From Agelaius tricolor (Eukaryota; Chordata; Aves; Passeriformes; Icteridae), in NCBI GenBank assembly GCA_023055355.1, contig JALJCS010000004.1:14476001-14540000 (forward strand): 64,000 nt of DNA, in the 5' to 3' direction. The position numbers and the translations under genes were made by a program. The notes beneath the pieces were generated by a model that was not told the DNA's origin, made no database searches, and saw nothing but the letters and a program-made list of their open reading frames with translations. This document shows, piece by piece, positions 49,684 through 62,156 of this stretch (its first letter is position 1; each line of letters begins with the position of its first letter).

Positions 49684-49707
49684 AGACCTAGGTTACTGCC
49701 TAGGTCT
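49684..49707. repeat. 9-bp inverted repeat hairpin
   Basis: AGACCTAGG and CCTAGGTCT are separated by TTACTG. Perfect arms with a 6-nt loop, standing alone in noncoding sequence. Confidence 0.75.
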
Positions 49708-52700
49708 CTACCTAAAAGGCAGTCTCACAGTGAAATTTGTGTGTTTAGGCCTTGGTCATTTTGATGAAGCAAAACCACAAATAATACATTTGAGCTAAGT
49801 GGATATTTTAAAAGACATACACACAAACCCCCCAAATCCTGCCAAGTGCATGACAAGCAGTGAGTACATAAAAAAGTCTTCTCCAACTTAGAGGTGAAGT
49901 CTGGAAAAAAAACCCAAAATGGAGAAGTTCCCATTTTGTTTATGTAGCTTTATGTTAGTATGAGACACCTGGTAACTTTTCTGAGACCCTGCCTCAACAT
50001 TAGTTCCACCAGAAAGAGCTGCTTCAGAGACCATTGAGGAGTCCTTTTAATACTGATATCCTGGCTCATCTGGTTGTGGTTGGAAGTCAGAGCCATACAA
50101 TCCAGAAAGGCACATTTCCTTCTCCCTCTGAGGATTTCCTTTTAAGATGGCAGTTGCTGGTGGATAGACACTGTTAGTTTAACAAATTAAACCTTAGAAG
50201 AACAGATTGAGAAAGTTCTTAACTGCTTAAAGTGCACCAGGGGCAGCTTTTCCGTGTTGGTGCTTCCATTTGCAAAAACCCTTACCAAAGCTGTGACAAA
50301 GATTAAATACAGATAGGCCCCCCTGCATAGGGGCCAGGCCATTCTAAAGCTCACTTTATTTGTGTTGCCTTTTTTCTCTGATCATGTGACTGTTGAAATC
50401 CATCTGCTATGCCTTGTCTTCCAGGTTGCAGGTTTTTGCTCGAGTTCTGTCCCTTACAAGCAGCAACATTGGGATCATTGGTACATCTTAAAGTCAATGA
50501 TGCTGAGGGATACCTTTCTGCAATGTCCTCCTGCACACTCTGTAAATCCTAGATCATTACAGCACAGGTTTGGAGATGCTTTGGAAACTGTCATATTGCA
50601 GATGTGTAACATGGCTAAAATAATCATGTTGAAGAAATTCCATTGGAAAAGTTAAGATGTTTGAAACCATTTAGCTAGCCTAACCAATCTGTCATTATAG
50701 TGGAAGCTTCCAGCATTCATGATAACTCTTAAATGTACTTAATTTTAACATTCGCTGTGCTCCACCATGCACAGGTATAAAGAGCAGCCAAAGGAGTAAG
50801 ACAGTGACATACACCCCCCACCAATTCCTTTTAGAGTGAAGCATACTTTTGCTCCTCCTGGATTTATTTTCCCCTAAGGCAAAGATTATGTTGACTTAAA
50901 GCTGCAGTGCTGGAGGTTATGGAAACACATAGCCATAGTGTTTGCTTTCTCTTCCACATGCCTTGCTCTGCTAAGTCTGTCTCTTACAAAGGCAACACCT
51001 TTGTTACAGAAACATGTTAAGGGAACTTGTAAGTGACTTCACTCACGCTCAAGCAAGTGGGGAGAGGGGGTCATAGATGTCATTGTCCCCAAAGCAGAAG
51101 AAAATTCTTTCAGAAGTGAAAATCAGCATGTTCAGACAAGCACTGCAAGGGTGGTACTTTACTCCAGCAAGGATCTCTCTATATCAGCAGATGCAAGTGA
51201 GGTAGTTTCAGCATGTGGGCGTCAAATGAAACCTAAAGTATACGGTGGACTTAGTGACTCTCCATTTGTTAGCTTTACAGACCTGAGTTTGCAAACAGTT
51301 TGGATAATTCTGTGACCCAAAAGAAAAGCCAGCTGTTTCCAGGCTTCACTTTCAATCACTTCTTCCTACTCTCTAAAAACAGGAAGAGGAAAAGAGTACA
51401 TAAAAAAATATAAAAGAAATTTAAAATCCTGCTTCCTGTCATAAGAGGCTTCAATTGACACTCTGTTTTGTTTGATAAAAAGCAGTGTCCTTGTTCCCTA
51501 GGGATCAGCAGGCAAATGGCTACTGCCCAGCAGGGAGAACTGTGTGCCACAGAAGAGATTTATGATGTGATGTCCCAAGGATTCAAAGGATTTCCCTTTC
51601 TCAATTCTTCTCTGGAGCCTGCCCTACCAGGAACATGAGGTAAATCCCCCACTGATCTCTCCAAATGGGGGAATTGCCATCAGCCATAATGGGGAATAAG
51701 GCTGGAGCAATCCAACATCCAAACATGTACAAGTGGTTATAAAGAAAACACTCTGCAAGTGTTTTTTCAGTGCTTTTGTTTTCCTATTCTGTATCTCAAA
51801 GATCTTTTACAGGTAGTCCTCACCATGTATCACTGAGAAATGTAAAATCATGTCCACAATGGCATGACTCCTGAATAGGTCAAATAATTTAAGAGCACTG
51901 AACATAAAATCTAGACCTGTCAGTATCTTGTGGATTTGATACCACCACAGGACATATCAAAATGAAAGTAGAGAAAAGAGCCAGCAGGCAGAATTTTGAA
52001 ACAGTATCCAAAATGGTACTTTTGATTTGAACATAATTTCTCTTTCGTGTTCATCTCCCCAGCAAAGCTGCACCTCAGTGGGTAGACCTTACTCCTTCTT
52101 TTTGCCATTATATGAAGGAAGTTTCTTGCTGTATTAATGCGAACTAAGAAACCATGGAACTAGGAATGTGTTTGAGCCATTCAGTGAGGATTTCCTGCTT
52201 GGAAATGCACAAGACAAATAAGATCTGTTGTGGGACTGTGGCTGTCCAACCTGGATTTCCATGGAGCCTGTTTCTGAATGCAGAATCACCTTCAGCCAAA
52301 ACAAGAATTGCATCTCAGGATGATTTCTAATCCTTTGGCTGTATTGTGACTGTAAGTACAATAATGAACTCTCAAGGCAACCCTTTATTCTACTAAGATA
52401 CCATTTTGCATCACCCTGACAGCATATTGTAGCTTTATATTGGTTACACATTATATTTACACCCTCTTTACACTCCTGCAACAATGCAAAGAGAACACAC
52501 AGAAATTAGAACCTTCTTGTTCTTCATACTGAGGGAATGTAATATTCATTATGAACTTCTACTCCGGTTCAATGTTAACCACACAGAAAGCTGGTTTGCT
52601 TCTGGATACACTTTTTAGTGTTGTCCAAGGGACCTGATGACTTTGGCCGCATTTTATTTTGGCCACTTTTTTTTAAAGTGATTATGATATGAAGGAGAAT

Positions 52701-53079
52701 GTGATTGCACTGTATTTAAAAGATGACTGTATTAAAAGGTGACCTTTCCACCGTTCAGCAGCTTGTCATAGGTGTGTCTTGTTCTTCTGTAGGTGCCAAA
52801 TGCCATGCTATCACTGCACTGAGCCACTGACTCTTTCCAGGCACAGCTGAATTCAGGACCACCTGGACTTTGAAGGTCCATCTCTGGTTGCCCCTAGGCC
52901 TCAGTTTTCAAACTGATGTCTGTATGGACAATTAGGCTTGGGATCAGCATCCCCCAAACCATCTGAGAGGTGCGCAGGAAACTGTATGAATATGATGCTT
53001 CTAGACTTTTCCCCTTCCTAGCAAAGATGGTAACTGATTTCCCAAGCATCGCAGAAGAGAGGTGATGGTCCTGTCCTTT

Positions 53080-53256
53080 CCAATGTTAAGTGCCTAGAAA
53101 GGTGCTGGAGTCAGCATTCCTGGAGGTGTTCAAATCTGGTGATGTGGTTTAGGGGTTACAGTGGTAGTGGTAGGTCGACAACAGGATTTGATGATCTCAA
53201 AGATTTTCTGACTTCAATGGAGGTTTGATGGATTCTGTTGATTCTATGATTCTGAG
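53080..53256 (+). mobile_element. Degraded CR1 3' end fragment
   Basis: The stretch resembles a CR1 3' end: CCTGGAGGTGTTCAAATCTG, GGTGATGTGGTTTAGGGGTT, ATTTGATGATCTCAAAGATT, and the octamer-type tail GATTCTATGATTCTGAG. Divergence is high, so it is an old insertion. The 5' boundary is uncertain. Confidence 0.7.
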
Positions 53257-56200
53257 CAACAGCAAGGCCTGTGGGTGCTCTGCCTGTCTGCCAAAATGAG
53301 AGTTTGATTTGGTTCAAGTCATCTGTGCTTCAGCTTATTACCTTATGAACTCTGTCTTTCGTTTGTACCTGCACACATTGACAGCAAAGACCCATTTTTC
53401 CTGCCTCAAAGGTAAAATTACCTAAATAAAAGGCTACATTAGGCCTTGGAGCTCCCATAGCAACAAAAGAGACACTTGTCTGCTTCACTTCACCAGGAAA
53501 GAAAGGAAAAATCATCAATCAGACTGGATATTGGACTGGACAATTGACTGCTAAGTCATCTGTCCAATCGATTATCCACTTGAAGTAGTCAATCTCTTTT
53601 GTAGAAGGAGGAACACATGCACTTTCTTCTGACATCAAGCTGGTAGATAGCTACAAAAGCTTCAACAAACTCTGAGGAAAACCATGCAACCTTTTTTAAT
53701 GCACCTTGAAAACACAGCAAATCTATGGAGAATTGACTTTAAGGTTTTGCTCAAAAAGTGAAGAGAAGAAATGCACTAGATATTTGGTAACTTTTAAAGA
53801 AAATATATCCAATTCAGTTGTGTCTTGTAACTTTGAAATACTCAAAACAATTGTTGGTTTTCCTTCAGATGCTTCCAACTATCTCATGTAAGGTGCATAT
53901 GAATTCTCTACACAACTGGAGCAGTTTCAGTCACTGCATAGACGGATTTCTTTTAAATCTATAAAGCTGAGGTTATTCCTAAATGGACCAGGAATCTCCT
54001 TTGCACTGAGGTGCAGTAGCACTGCTCCTGTAATTGTAGGAAGCCATGAAGGCCATTTCACACTACCTATGAGGTGCAGCTAGGATATATGTCTTTAAAT
54101 CACAAGCTCTGGTGGTTTCATCTGCTGTAGGTTAAGAGTAACCATGCTCTGCCTTCCACCTCCCGATTTAAACTCTGTATTCACTGGGATGTGGCATAGG
54201 CATGTCTCTCACTCCACCATGGGAGTAACATCTTCTGGCAGAGAAGCAGTGTAGACAGCTGGGAGAAGTAAGTTTGATTTGCTGCAAATGAAGATGTCAG
54301 AACTCATGGCTGGGAGTGCTAACTGTAACTTAGAATCAGACTTATTTATGATTCACCTTCAGGTTTTGTGCCTGATTCTTTTATGCCATGTTATTCAAGG
54401 CACCAGAGCCCTAAGGGCAACCAGAGAAAACAAAAAAAAAGACAACAAGCTCTTTACAGATATGATAATGACGTATATTTGTGATTACAAGAAAGGCTTT
54501 AAGGTGTTATGGGGTCAGTTGTATTTTGCTGTCTTCTAGCTCAGTACCTGTTCTAATTATAACTTTAACATTGCTGGTCCATTTTAACAGCAAATATTAG
54601 CAGAAGGGCAAATAAAAAAAAAATCAATATTGTATTTTCAAGAAATCAAATCAGTCTTCAAAGTTGAGAAGTTATTTTCTTAAATAAAAGGACACCAAAT
54701 ACAATTTGGGCAGAAGTCACAGCAGACCACTGATGAGTCACACTGCCTAAAGATGGTTGTGTACTGCAGCGGAATAGATAGCAATATATCAGGCTTTAAC
54801 TTCCCATAGGGCGGGAAGAGTGGATTCCGAGCCCAAGGACTCAGCAGCCCCCCTCAGTCTATGTGATGCCTGCTGGCTGGCAGGCCAGGTGCCTTGGGAG
54901 TGTTTCAGCACATGCGCGTTGGGCAGATCCTGCACCTGCAGGAGATGGATGGCAGAGGTGTCTGATTCAACAGTGTGTGGGTCATCCCTCTGTCAGGGAA
55001 TAAGCAGATGGCTCAGCCCACATGGAAACTGGCTGCCTTTGCCACCAAGGCTGGAATATATGGGGACTTGGATTAACAGGGCAGGCAATGAAGAGCTAGC
55101 TGCTGGGAAACATCAACTTATTTTACACCATGTGTGCAGAAAACATTTGTCCTATTTGGTTCCTGTTGACAATGAAGAGACATGATTTTCCATCATTTTT
55201 TGAGTCCTGAGGCCATGGAGGTGGCTATATATGGATACCTAGAAAAAATGTATTGGCAGAAAAGACAAAAGCTAGTTTGAGGCTGCAGTTTACTAAATTT
55301 TAGTGGGTGGATGACTGCTGGTAGCCAAGTTGTTTCTGGATCTTCCACTGCTTTTGTTTTCTGGCTGTATTTTGCTTCTGTGTTACATTACTCTAAATAA
55401 AAGTATGGATAATACTGCCTGGCTTCCACTGAAATTGGTGTTTTGCCTGGTGGCTGTGAAAACTCTGCATTTATTTTCTTTCAGAGTTTTGAATTTCCCA
55501 GTTCTGACCTCTGAGAATTACACCAAAAAAAAGAGCACACTTCTTTTTCAAATTTAGCATGAACTAGTCTTTAAAAATCAAGAAATCAAATACAAATGTT
55601 GAAGATGGGTAGGGGTGAGGATCAGAATCACCACCATTTTGGTCCAGGAGATGGCAAAAACTGCAAGTGCAGCTCTGTGCAGGCTGTTCGAGAGTGGGTC
55701 CTGATACACACTACTTCTAACTAGCCCTCCTGCAGATACATTCACATACCTTCTACAGGATTCTGTGCTCTGCCTGTTACACTGTGAATTCCAGCCATGC
55801 TGGAATGTGTCTTGTAGGCACAGTTTGTCAAATCTCTTGAGCAAAACTTCTCCTCATGTTATGAACTGTTATTAGTATTTTGAGGAAGGGACCCTGCTGA
55901 GTCAGGAATGAAAAAAGGTCTTACTGCAACTCTCCTGGGACACCTAGCTGCCCTGTGAGAAGAAAAGCACACCATAGTCCCCAGAATGGTGGTTTCAGAA
56001 TGTTTATAAAAGGACCCATATGGTCAGAATAAAAGTTGAAATAATAGAAGTCTCCCTGTTTCAATGGAGTTTTAATTTTATTTATCCTTTCTTGGCTGTC
56101 ATATTATAGATTACTTTTTTCTTGGTTCTTCTTCAACATTTTTAAGGTGTCAATTCTGCTTGCACATTTTTCCAATGTGGATCTTGAAGGCCAGGTGCAG

Positions 56201-58137
56201 GCAAGTCATTGCAGCCAGCATGGTGGTGCTGGTGCCATGCCTTACAGCTACACGCAGATTCTGGCACTGCACTGAGCTGAGCCAGATGATGACATTAACA
56301 TGCCCAAGACGCTTAACACCACCTCAAGGAAAATCATCCAGGTTGGTTTACACATGTAAACTACATGGCTTAGGTTTGCACTATGCCAGCTGGTTTTGCC
56401 TACAGCATATCAGGAAACCTCTCTGTCAGCAGAACTGCAGAAGTGGCAGCTTCCACTGGGGTGATGCTGACACCTCCACCTGAACAGCTGACTCAAAAGA
56501 GTGCCTGAACAAAGCAACAGAAGACATTTCTGATCCAAAGTGTAATGTGTGGATTCACTATTCAGGCACTAAATTTACAAAGACAAATATCTTTGAGGAT
56601 CTAAGCCTTATGTAGTGTAGAGGGTGATTTAATTCCATTCTTAAACAGAAAAAAACCTTTCTGTATACCTTGACTCAAATGAACTTAAATCAAAGAAATA
56701 GATTTCTTTGAAGATAACCATCACAAGATCTTGCCCTGTGCCTAGGTTTGGTTCCCATCTTCACAGTGCATAGATAGCAGCTCCATGTCTTTATACTCTA
56801 CAGTATTGTGTATCTAAAAACAGCATTTAGGCTCATCTTTATGCTACAAAAGATGTGCTTGATTTGTCTGCCATTTGTAGCAGGGATTTGTCTGCCATTT
56901 ACTGCCCAGGGATGTCTTTTGTTTCCTTTTGATTCTCCTTAGGTTGCTTAGATGTTTCAGAGAAAGAGTGCAGAACAAAGGCAAAGGAAGGGACTAATTT
57001 TGACAAGATTTATCCAACCAAGACAGGTCACCAACTGATATAAATGGATTTCTTAAGGCTTGGCTCCACTAAGGGAGATGCAGTATCCCCAGAGATGCAG
57101 TATCTCCGAGAATGTCCAGAGGTGGAATCCAATCAAGCTGCGCTTTATGACTCCTGAAGGGCCCCATGTGACTGCCCCACACCTGCAATAATATACCATT
57201 TACCATGGAAATTTGGGTTATTTTGATGGTTATTCTAGTTCTTACAGGTAATATGTATTTGTCTCTCTTTTTTAACACCCCTTTATCATTCCATTGCCAT
57301 CATTCCTCAGAAACAATGGAATCTTCTAATGATTGTATATGTGGATCCAGACAGGATATAGAAAGGATCCATTACCACCCAGTTTTAGTAAGCAAATACT
57401 TGGATGTTTATAGGGCTTAAATTAACCAGTATTTTTACAGTCTTAATCACATAATAACTTTCTCTATAACTTGATTTCTCTGTCACTCTAAATCTTTGCC
57501 TGAGCAGTCTTTTGAATATGTTCTGCGCTTTGATGTAGGGTTGACAGAGCTCCCATTTTTCCTAAATGAGCCCTGGTTTAGAGTCAGTTTAGTCTTTGGT
57601 TGTTGGCTTTTAGCATCTAATAAAACCTCTTCAAAACATTTAGCTTCAAATCCAGATGACATAGAAAACAGTACCTCAATAATAGCCATTTACCAGAACC
57701 CTTCCAATTTTCACTTTATATCTTTTTTCTTTAGAAGTACAGTCCAAGATTTGTGCTGAAAACTACTTGTTGATTACAAATGAGTGAATAATTCACAATG
57801 AGTGAATTACTGTATGAGTTTTAGCAATTCTGAGCAGAATGGCCACTGGCACTTATTTTCTGCAAATGCAATTTATATTTCAAATATGTTTGATTATGCA
57901 TGGCTGTTTGATCAATTGAGTAATTTTTTATTTCTGATGAACTTCATAAATATGATTAACTTGAACAGGGACTGAGCTATGATGGAAACATAAACTTTAT
58001 GAATGGATTCGGCAAAGTACTTGCAGACACACGTTCTAACTTCCAAGAACTTGCATTAGTTTCTTAGAAATCAAGAAGAGTTAGGAAGTGTTAAACATCT
58101 TCCTGAATCAAGACCCAAGTGTCCAACTATGAACTTG
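53257..58137. other. Noncoding, no recognised gene
   Basis: Short frames only, up to 121 codons at 54,820-55,185, in a patch somewhat richer in GC than its surroundings. Small direct repeats occur at 56,861-56,900 (a 16-bp word repeated at 24-bp spacing) and near 57,076-57,110 (GAGATGCAGTATC repeated at 18-bp spacing). Confidence 0.5.
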
Positions 58138-58231
58138 TATTCTGAAGTGGGGTTTGCTAGGTTTTAGTGCTTGTCCTTTAGCTTATTCTGAAGTGGGGTT
58201 TGCTAGGTTTTAGTGCTTGTCCTTTAGCTTA
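58138..58231. repeat. Perfect 46-bp tandem duplication
   Basis: The 46-bp unit beginning TATTCTGAAGTGGGG at 58,138 is repeated without mismatch from 58,184, and the identity runs on two further bases. Perfect identity suggests a recent duplication. It is immediately followed by the palindrome TTAGCATGCTAA (58,229-58,240), which with its flanks also forms CCTTTAGC / GCTAAAGG arms. Confidence 0.95.
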
Positions 58232-58370
58232 GCATGCTAAAGGCTAAGAAACTGAAGTCTATATTATGAGGAATCCCACACGCAATATACGCTTGGAGAA
58301 AAACTGTGCTGAGTCATTCCTCATTATTGAGGCAAGATTGCAGAGTGATTACATTACAGAAATTCACCAG

Positions 58371-59160
58371 AATCACAGAATCACGGAATGGTTGGGTTGG
58401 AAGGGATCTCTGTAGATGTCTAATCTAATCCCACTGTTAGAACCAGTTCATCTAAAGCAGATTGCTCAGGGTTGTATCCTCTGTATACCTGCAGAGGAGG
58501 ACACTCCTCAAATTCTATGAGCAGTCTGTTCCAGTGTTCTGTCACTCTCAAAGTAAATAAAATTTTCTTCATCTTCATATAGAAATTCTTGTGCTTCAGT
58601 TTATGCCCACTGGCCCTTGCCCTGTTGCTGAGGACCCCTGAAATTAGCCTGGATCCATTGTCTCAATGCCCTTCCTTCAGATACTTGTATGCTTTGATAA
58701 GGTCCCCTCTCAGACATCTCTTCTCAAGGCTGAACAAGCCCAGCTCCCTCAGCCTTTCTTCATAGGTGAGATATTCCAGTCTCAATCACCTTCACAGTCC
58801 TCCTGTGGACTCAGTCTAGGACCTCCATGTGTCTCTTGTCCTGAGGAGCCCAGAACTGGACACAGCACTCCAGATGTGCCTCCCCAGGGCTGAGCAGAGG
58901 GACAGGATCACCTCCCTTGACCTCCTGGCAATGCTCTCCCTAATGCACCCCAAGGTCCCATTGGCCTTCTTGGCCCCCAGGACACACTGCTGGCTCAAGG
59001 ACAGCTTGTTGTCCACCAGGACTCTGAGGTCCTTTTCCCCAGAGCTTCCCTCCAGCAGGTCACCCCCAGCGTGTGCTGGTGCCTGGGGTTGTTCCTCCCC
59101 AGCTGCAGGGATCCGTCTCTCTTCATTTTCATTGGGTTCCTCCCACTCTGCTTTCTATAT
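58371..59160 (-). mobile_element. CR1 LINE, 5'-truncated, minus strand (copy 3)
   Basis: On the plus strand it begins with the reverse complement of a CR1 tail (AGAATCACAGAATCACGGAA TGG, then GGAAGGGATCTCTGTAGATG) and proceeds into the reverse-transcriptase end region. There the minus-strand translation contains NKLSLSQQCVLGAKKANGTL, as in the 39-kb copy. Positions about 58,808-59,036 are roughly 97% identical to 39,249-39,475 in inverted orientation, while the 3' parts of the two differ strongly. The element continues upstream to about 59,160, where CR1-like sequence fades. Stops interrupt it throughout. Confidence 0.9.
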
Positions 59161-59609
59161 AAGCTCAAATTTACTGACCTCATAGATGCTCCATGGGCTT
59201 ATGCCTCAATGTCTGACTCTATTCCATAATATTTTACCTTATCATTTTTTTTAGAAATCTTCCAGATGTTCCTCTGCTTTCTTGCTGTGGTCCATAGTCT
59301 AAAACATACTCAGATCCTCCACTCTTCCCTGGCCTTCCCTGGCTCAGCTACAGCTTCAATGGGTGCTGTCAATAACCTTTTTTTTAGAGGTTTTATTGGC
59401 AAGAGAATGGAGAGATCTCACAGGCAAATCATCCCCATGAGGAGCTTGAAACCACTGCAATAGCTCATTCACAAAACAGTCCATCCTTCCACTAACCTAC
59501 TGCTGTACTCTGATAAAAGGAGCATTGTCACAAGATGACTGTCAGTATGGAAATTCTTCATGTGATTTCCTTCAGAGAATGGTCACTATGAGTGTCAGGG
59601 TGGTAGTGT

Positions 59610-59730
59610 GGACACACATGTGAGAGTGTGTGTGTATAAAAACTCATAAATTGTATGTATATATTAGCCTTTGTACTTTGATATGTACATACACAGATAT
59701 ATTTGTATGTAGATGTAAATTCATATATCA
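59610..59730. repeat. TG/TA simple-sequence region
   Basis: (TG)n near 59,625-59,635 followed by TATG, TATA and ATGTACATAC units. Low complexity. The 60-codon minus-strand frame over it is an artefact. Confidence 0.6.
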
Positions 59731-61338
59731 ATTGGTACATGTCTGTTTAAAATTATGAATATATAAACTAGATAATGTTTTTCTTCAGCAAAACTTCATA
59801 TAAAAATGTCTGGACAAATAGATTTTTTTGATTATTCTTAACTTTGAGAGAAAGAAAGAAATAAGAGCAGGATTAATGATTCCAGGTTATTTCAATAGAG
59901 AATTGGAATTAGCAAACAATAAACTATCTTTCCCTCCAGGAAGGATCAAAGGCCACAAGACACAATCAACTATCCTGTATATCAGAGATAATTAAGTTGA
60001 TCTTTTGCTGTATAAAGAGGCATACTTTAATCCTGCTAACTGAGCCTTTCAGTATGTATTTAACAGTCTTTTTCTTGCCAACATATTGCTATGGGTCTGG
60101 CTATGATCTCAGCAGTGTTTCCAGGTCAGCAGTCTGTATTCTAGGTAGAAGTTAGCTATATGTTTATGACTGATTGTTTATAATGGCACTGATAGTTCTT
60201 CCTCGTCAGCTCATCAGCTAAAGTAAGCTTGGCAAATCAAATAACCCCCCACATTTACAGCAGCTAGAAATCACTCCATTACTACCAAAGCCCCTTGTCT
60301 GGGCTGGAGACAGAATTGAAAAGTAAAATCTAACTGCTCAATCTAAATACTGGCCCAGGTAGCATGGTCTTGAAAGGCTACTCCTACACTAAAAAAATTT
60401 ATAAAGACTAGAAAAATGTCCATATGATTGAGACTAAACTGTATTTTCCATCTAAGATGGTCCCCAGCAAGCTCTGGGTAATCCAGAAGGCCCTCATTGA
60501 CAGGGTTTCTAAATCAGAGGAATTCCTCCAGGAACTTGGCAGACCTCATGTATACCTCTAATAATTTGTATTTGTAAAGGCATCTTCCTTATCCAGTTCA
60601 TCAGCATTTTCCTCATTTCATGGGAGATGCTCCATGACATGGAATATATTTTCCTAAGTACTACTTCAGTAACAGAAGACTTGTGATACTGAGGAGGTTT
60701 AATGGGTTGGGTGCTGGTCAAAACCTTGGGAAATAGCTCTCTAAAATGTGTTTGAGGCACAGAGACAAAGGAAGGACCAACACAGTGAAGACTGCAGACT
60801 CTACAGTAGTACAATCCAGAAAGACCTTTGCTGACAGCAAAACACCAGCTGGTAAGGGCTGATTTCAGGGCAGCATGAGAGAGGCTACACCCACCTGCAC
60901 ATGAAAGTCACACAAAATTACATGGTCTTTTTTGAGTGGCACATGCAGAAAAAGACAGGCATCGGATCCAGCTGTGGAGAAGACAAGGTTAAAGAGCAAA
61001 ACCAATGACATGGGATAGCGATGCTGGCCTTCTCCTTCTTATTTGGTCTATTCTATTTAAATTAAAGATTTTTCAAGCAGATGTAATTTGTTGGCAGTTC
61101 AGTGCTCTGCAGAGTTTACCATGGTCAGACAGCCTTCTTGATATCATCCTAACAAAAAAAAAGCAGTCAGTTCAGCATGTTAATAAGTGAGAGACAGCTC
61201 TCAGGTGAAGACAGCTGTCTTGTTTACAACCGTCCTTGTGTTCCTCTTGCTAATGAACACTGATGTCAGCCTGAAATGCACTCTAAGAGCCTGAAATGCA
61301 CTCAGTTTTACAAAGTAACAAAAAATGGGTTTGTTTGG

Positions 61339-61356
61339 TTTTTTTTTTTTTTTTTT
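61339..61356. repeat. Poly(T) run
   Basis: Eighteen consecutive T following TTTGTTTGG. No retrocopy body is recognisable on the minus strand next to it. Confidence 0.8.
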
Positions 61357-62118
61357 AACTTCAGGCTGTCATAGTCACAAACTAGGTATTTGTCCTTTTC
61401 CTCTCTATGGTCCCAAGGTGAAAGCTCCTCCTCAGGTAACACCAGGCTACTGTGAACTGCTGCTGAGTGGAGGCTGACCAGAGCTGTGAAAATCCCTTTC
61501 ACCAAGGTAAGTGACTTTGTCTTTCTAATGTCCTTCCCCACCTGCTTTGGCAGCAAAGCTTGGTTTCTTACTTGCCAACATCGCATGTTTACAAATCCTA
61601 AGTCAGGGCGCCAAACCTCACAGGATGTTTAAAAATACCTTGGAACACCAACTGGAACCAAGGTCTTTGCTGTCCCATTCCCATACCAGCACCATATAAT
61701 CCAGTTAGAGATTCCTAGTTTTCTCTGCAGCATTAAACAGGATAGAAAATAACCTCAAACCAGAAAATGTTCCTAGTCTCTTAGAGAACGTCTTGATGGT
61801 GATAAGGGCTGTTTTGACCCTTATCATGCAGAGGAAGAATTTGAGCTACAGACTCCAAGGTCTCCAACATGGAAGACAGCTGCCAGATCAGGTCTCTTGG
61901 CAGACATGAGGGAGGTGGCATGTCTAGTTCCCAGCCTCCAGGAGAACAGCATCCAGCTCTACCTAACTTTTAGCCAGTGGCTTAGCTACTGGAAAGCCCC
62001 AGTCAATGTTTTACTGCTCACCATGACAACTGACACTTTCCCCTACTGCAATGCATCCTGGATCTAGGACTGTACTGAAAGACATTTAAATCCACATCTT
62101 AGCATCTCCAATAAAAAT

Positions 62119-62156
62119 AGGGGGGTGGAGAGGGTGGGGGGAAGAGGGTGGAGGGA
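62119..62156 (+). repeat. G-rich tract, G-quadruplex candidate
   Basis: Runs of 6, 3, 6, 3 and 3 G separated by short TGGA, AGA, TGGA-type spacers on the plus strand. It meets the usual four-run G-quadruplex pattern. No gene is recognised nearby. Confidence 0.5.

Larger units (their letters stand above)
43221..53079. other. Noncoding, no recognised gene
   Basis: Mostly AT-rich, with a moderately GC-rich patch at 43,600-44,030, where overlapping frames on both strands are composition effects. Apart from the palindromes and simple tracts listed separately, I see nothing that supports a gene or regulatory assignment. Confidence 0.5.

Noticed and set aside
58816..59016. Minus-strand frame with a conserved-looking peptide (shared with 39.2-39.5 kb)
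   Set aside because: It is the remnant of the CR1 reverse-transcriptase ORF, not a host gene.
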